From the NCBI GenBank assembly GCA_947631675.1, contig CANRMG010000114.1:1-6023 (forward strand): 6,023 nt of DNA, read 5' to 3'. Under the pieces are notes generated by a model that was not told the DNA's origin, ran no database searches, and was given only the letters and a program-made list of their open reading frames with translations. A program made the position numbers and the translations under genes. Of the stretch, positions 5,514 through 6,023 are shown piece by piece. This DNA comes from an uncultured Oscillospiraceae bacterium. Lineage in GTDB: Bacteria; Bacillota_A; Clostridia; Oscillospirales; Oscillospiraceae. Numbering within the stretch: the stretch's first letter is position 1; each line of letters opens with the position of its first letter.

Positions 5514-5633
5514 TCAAGTCTGGGAGTTGCTCTGATCGGAGCGGCTGTTCTGGCTCTGGCTACTGTTTTTGTTGCTGCTCTGGTTCTTGTTATTGTTGTT
5601 CTGGCTGTTGTTTTGGTTCTTGTTCTTGGACAT
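5514..5633 (-). CDS. Small Asn/Gln/Ser-rich protein, probably sporulation-associated
   Basis: A 39-residue product starting MSKNKNQNNSQNNNNK and ending DQSNSQT, made of 13 Asn, 11 Ser, 7 Gln and 4 Lys, with no Gly, Pro, aromatic or aliphatic residue besides the initiator Met. It has no membrane segment or signal peptide and should be disordered and highly soluble. The ATG at 5633 is well supported: GGAGGTGAT (5647-5639) lies 5 nt upstream, a nearly complete complement of the 16S tail. A sigma-G-like promoter lies just before it. Composition and promoter resemble the idea of gamma-type small acid-soluble spore proteins (Gln/Asn-rich, forespore-made), but no GPR cleavage motif such as TEFASE is present, so that identity is only suggested. 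The frame continues after the TGA for 53 more codons, so this may be the N-terminal part of a longer protein. Function unknown. Confidence 0.68.
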   Translation of the reverse strand: MSKNKNQNNSQNNNNKNQSSNKNSSQSQNSRSDQSNSQT

Positions 5634-5651
5634 GATCTATCACCTCCCGGG

Positions 5652-5680
5652 TAGTATGCCGCGGCGGGGGCGGCTTATGC
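5652..5680 (-). promoter_or_regulatory. Sigma-G-like forespore promoter for the Asn/Gln-rich gene
   Basis: On the minus strand GCATA (5680-5676) and CATACTA (5658-5652) are separated by 17 nt. Both match the Bacillus sigma-G consensus (GHATR, 17-18 nt, CATNHTA) at every defined position. Transcription would start near 5647-5645, leaving a leader of only about 12-15 nt with the Shine-Dalgarno at its extreme 5' end. This is tight and is the main reservation. No convincing sigma-A promoter was seen for this gene. Confidence 0.6.
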
Positions 5681-5690
5681 GCGGGAGGGC

Positions 5691-5721
5691 GGAAAAATTG
5701 GCGCCGAAGGGGCAATTTTCC
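5691..5721. promoter_or_regulatory. Inverted repeat abutting the ppdK -35, candidate operator
   Basis: GGAAAAATTG (5691-5700) and CAATTTTCC (5713-5721) are inverted arms differing by one extra A, separated by 12 nt that contain CC-GAA-GG. The right arm ends on the base before the TTGACA of the ppdK promoter. It also lies 11 bp upstream of the sigma-G-like -35 on the other strand. A regulator binding here could affect both divergent genes. As RNA it could form a terminator-like hairpin, but no gene reads into it. Confidence 0.45.
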
Positions 5722-5750
5722 TTGACAATTGGGGCGGTATGACGTTTAAT
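5722..5750 (+). promoter_or_regulatory. Sigma-A promoter of ppdK
   Basis: A perfect TTGACA (5722-5727), a 17-nt spacer and TTTAAT (5745-5750, 5/6 match) make this the best vegetative promoter in the window. Transcription should begin near 5757. Confidence 0.8.
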
Positions 5751-5756
5751 ATATGT

Positions 5757-5849
5757 ATATGCAAAATGGCGGAAACTGGGCTTTGCAGTGTTCTGCCCCT
5801 ACCATAGTCAATAATTAATACCAAAGGTATAAAAGGAGGAAATCCCAGC
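5757..5849 (+). other. ppdK leader of about 90 nt with small hairpins
   Basis: Between the predicted start site and the ATG the leader holds a weak stem (GCAG, TGTT loop, CTGC at 5785-5796, with GGG/CCC flanks) and a small dyad ATACC-AAA-GGTAT (5818-5830), ending 3 nt before the Shine-Dalgarno AGGAGG (5834-5839). I recognise no known riboswitch or T-box element in it. Confidence 0.4.
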
Positions 5850-6023
5850 ATGAAGTATGTCTATCTGTTCTCGGAAGGCAACGCCAATATGCGTGAGCTT
5901 CTGGGCGGCAAAGGCGCGAACCTGGCCGAGATGACCAACATCGGTATGCCCGTTCCCCAGGGCTTCACCATCACCACCGAGGCCTGCACCCGTTACTATG
6001 ACGACGGCAAGCAGATCGGCGAG
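5850..6023 (+). CDS. ppdK: Pyruvate, phosphate dikinase, N-terminal part
   Basis: The first 58 residues of an enzyme of about 880 residues that interconverts pyruvate, ATP and phosphate with phosphoenolpyruvate, AMP and pyrophosphate in the cytoplasm. In many clostridia it works in glycolysis or anaplerosis alongside, or instead of, pyruvate kinase. The N-terminus of the nucleotide-binding domain is recognisable: [24 protein letters not shown] followed by [15 protein letters not shown] is, as I recall, close to the Clostridium symbiosum enzyme. Lys21 in GGKG corresponds to the ATP-phosphate-contacting lysine there. PEP synthase has a similar start but usually a different GLV-x-x-KGA context. 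The ATG at 5850 has AGGAGG 10 nt upstream. The gene has its own strong promoter and is cut by the right edge. Confidence 0.95.
   Translation, partial: MKYVYLFSEGNANMRELLGGKGANLAEMTNIGMPVPQGFTITTEACTRYYDDGKQIGE

Noticed and set aside
5349..5654. Plus-strand 101-codon frame with a Val/Leu-rich C-terminal half
   Set aside because: It is the exact antisense of the Asn/Gln-rich gene (GTT/CTG repeats read as Val/Leu); no Shine-Dalgarno, and it starts beside the terminator stem.
5759..5818. A 19-codon frame (MQNGGNWALQ to TIVNN) starting almost at the predicted ppdK transcription start, a possible leaderless uORF
   Set aside because: No ribosome binding site, no codon pattern typical of attenuators, and ppdK is not a known attenuation target; probably chance.

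Overview
The window looks like chromosome from a GC-rich, low-copy-repeat member of the Clostridia, most likely Oscillospiraceae (the Flavonifractor/Oscillibacter/Intestinimonas type). The reasons are the strong G/C bias at third codon positions, strong AGGAGG-type ribosome binding sites, Firmicutes-style regulatory proteins, a clostridial-type pyruvate phosphate dikinase, and a promoter matching the forespore sigma-G consensus. The family assignment is inference from style, not from a search.

Left part (1-1680, minus strand): a polar amino acid ABC importer operon read right to left. It runs promoter with operator-like dyad, secreted substrate-binding protein, 82-nt gap holding a strong stem-loop, permease, then a ribosome binding site at the window edge that announces a further gene (probably the ATPase). 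The binding protein lacks the lipobox expected of a monoderm, and has Val where family members normally carry the arginine that grips the ligand carboxylate.

Middle (1718-5338, plus strand): a divergent, compact three-gene operon. It encodes an OmpR-family response regulator, a two-TM sensor histidine kinase starting at TTG 3 nt after the regulator stop, and a membrane-anchored HtrA/DegP-type serine protease with one PDZ domain whose Shine-Dalgarno overlaps the kinase stop. It reads as a self-contained envelope or secretion-stress module, comparable in logic to CssRS-HtrA of Bacillus and CiaRH-HtrA of streptococci. A 12-bp GC-rich stem-loop ends it.

Right part (5339-6023): a convergent minus-strand locus, not covered by any long ORF, encodes a 39-residue Asn/Gln/Ser-rich protein behind a near-perfect Shine-Dalgarno and a GCATA-N17-CATACTA sigma-G-like promoter. 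Its reading frame continues, after one in-frame TGA, for 53 more coding-like codons to a TAA next to the shared stem-loop. This is either an interrupted gene, a recoded gene or a two-cistron arrangement, and is the most novel item here. Divergent from it is a sigma-A promoter and about 90-nt leader for pyruvate, phosphate dikinase (ppdK), which runs off the right edge.

No rRNA, tRNA, CRISPR array, insertion sequence or phage gene was seen.
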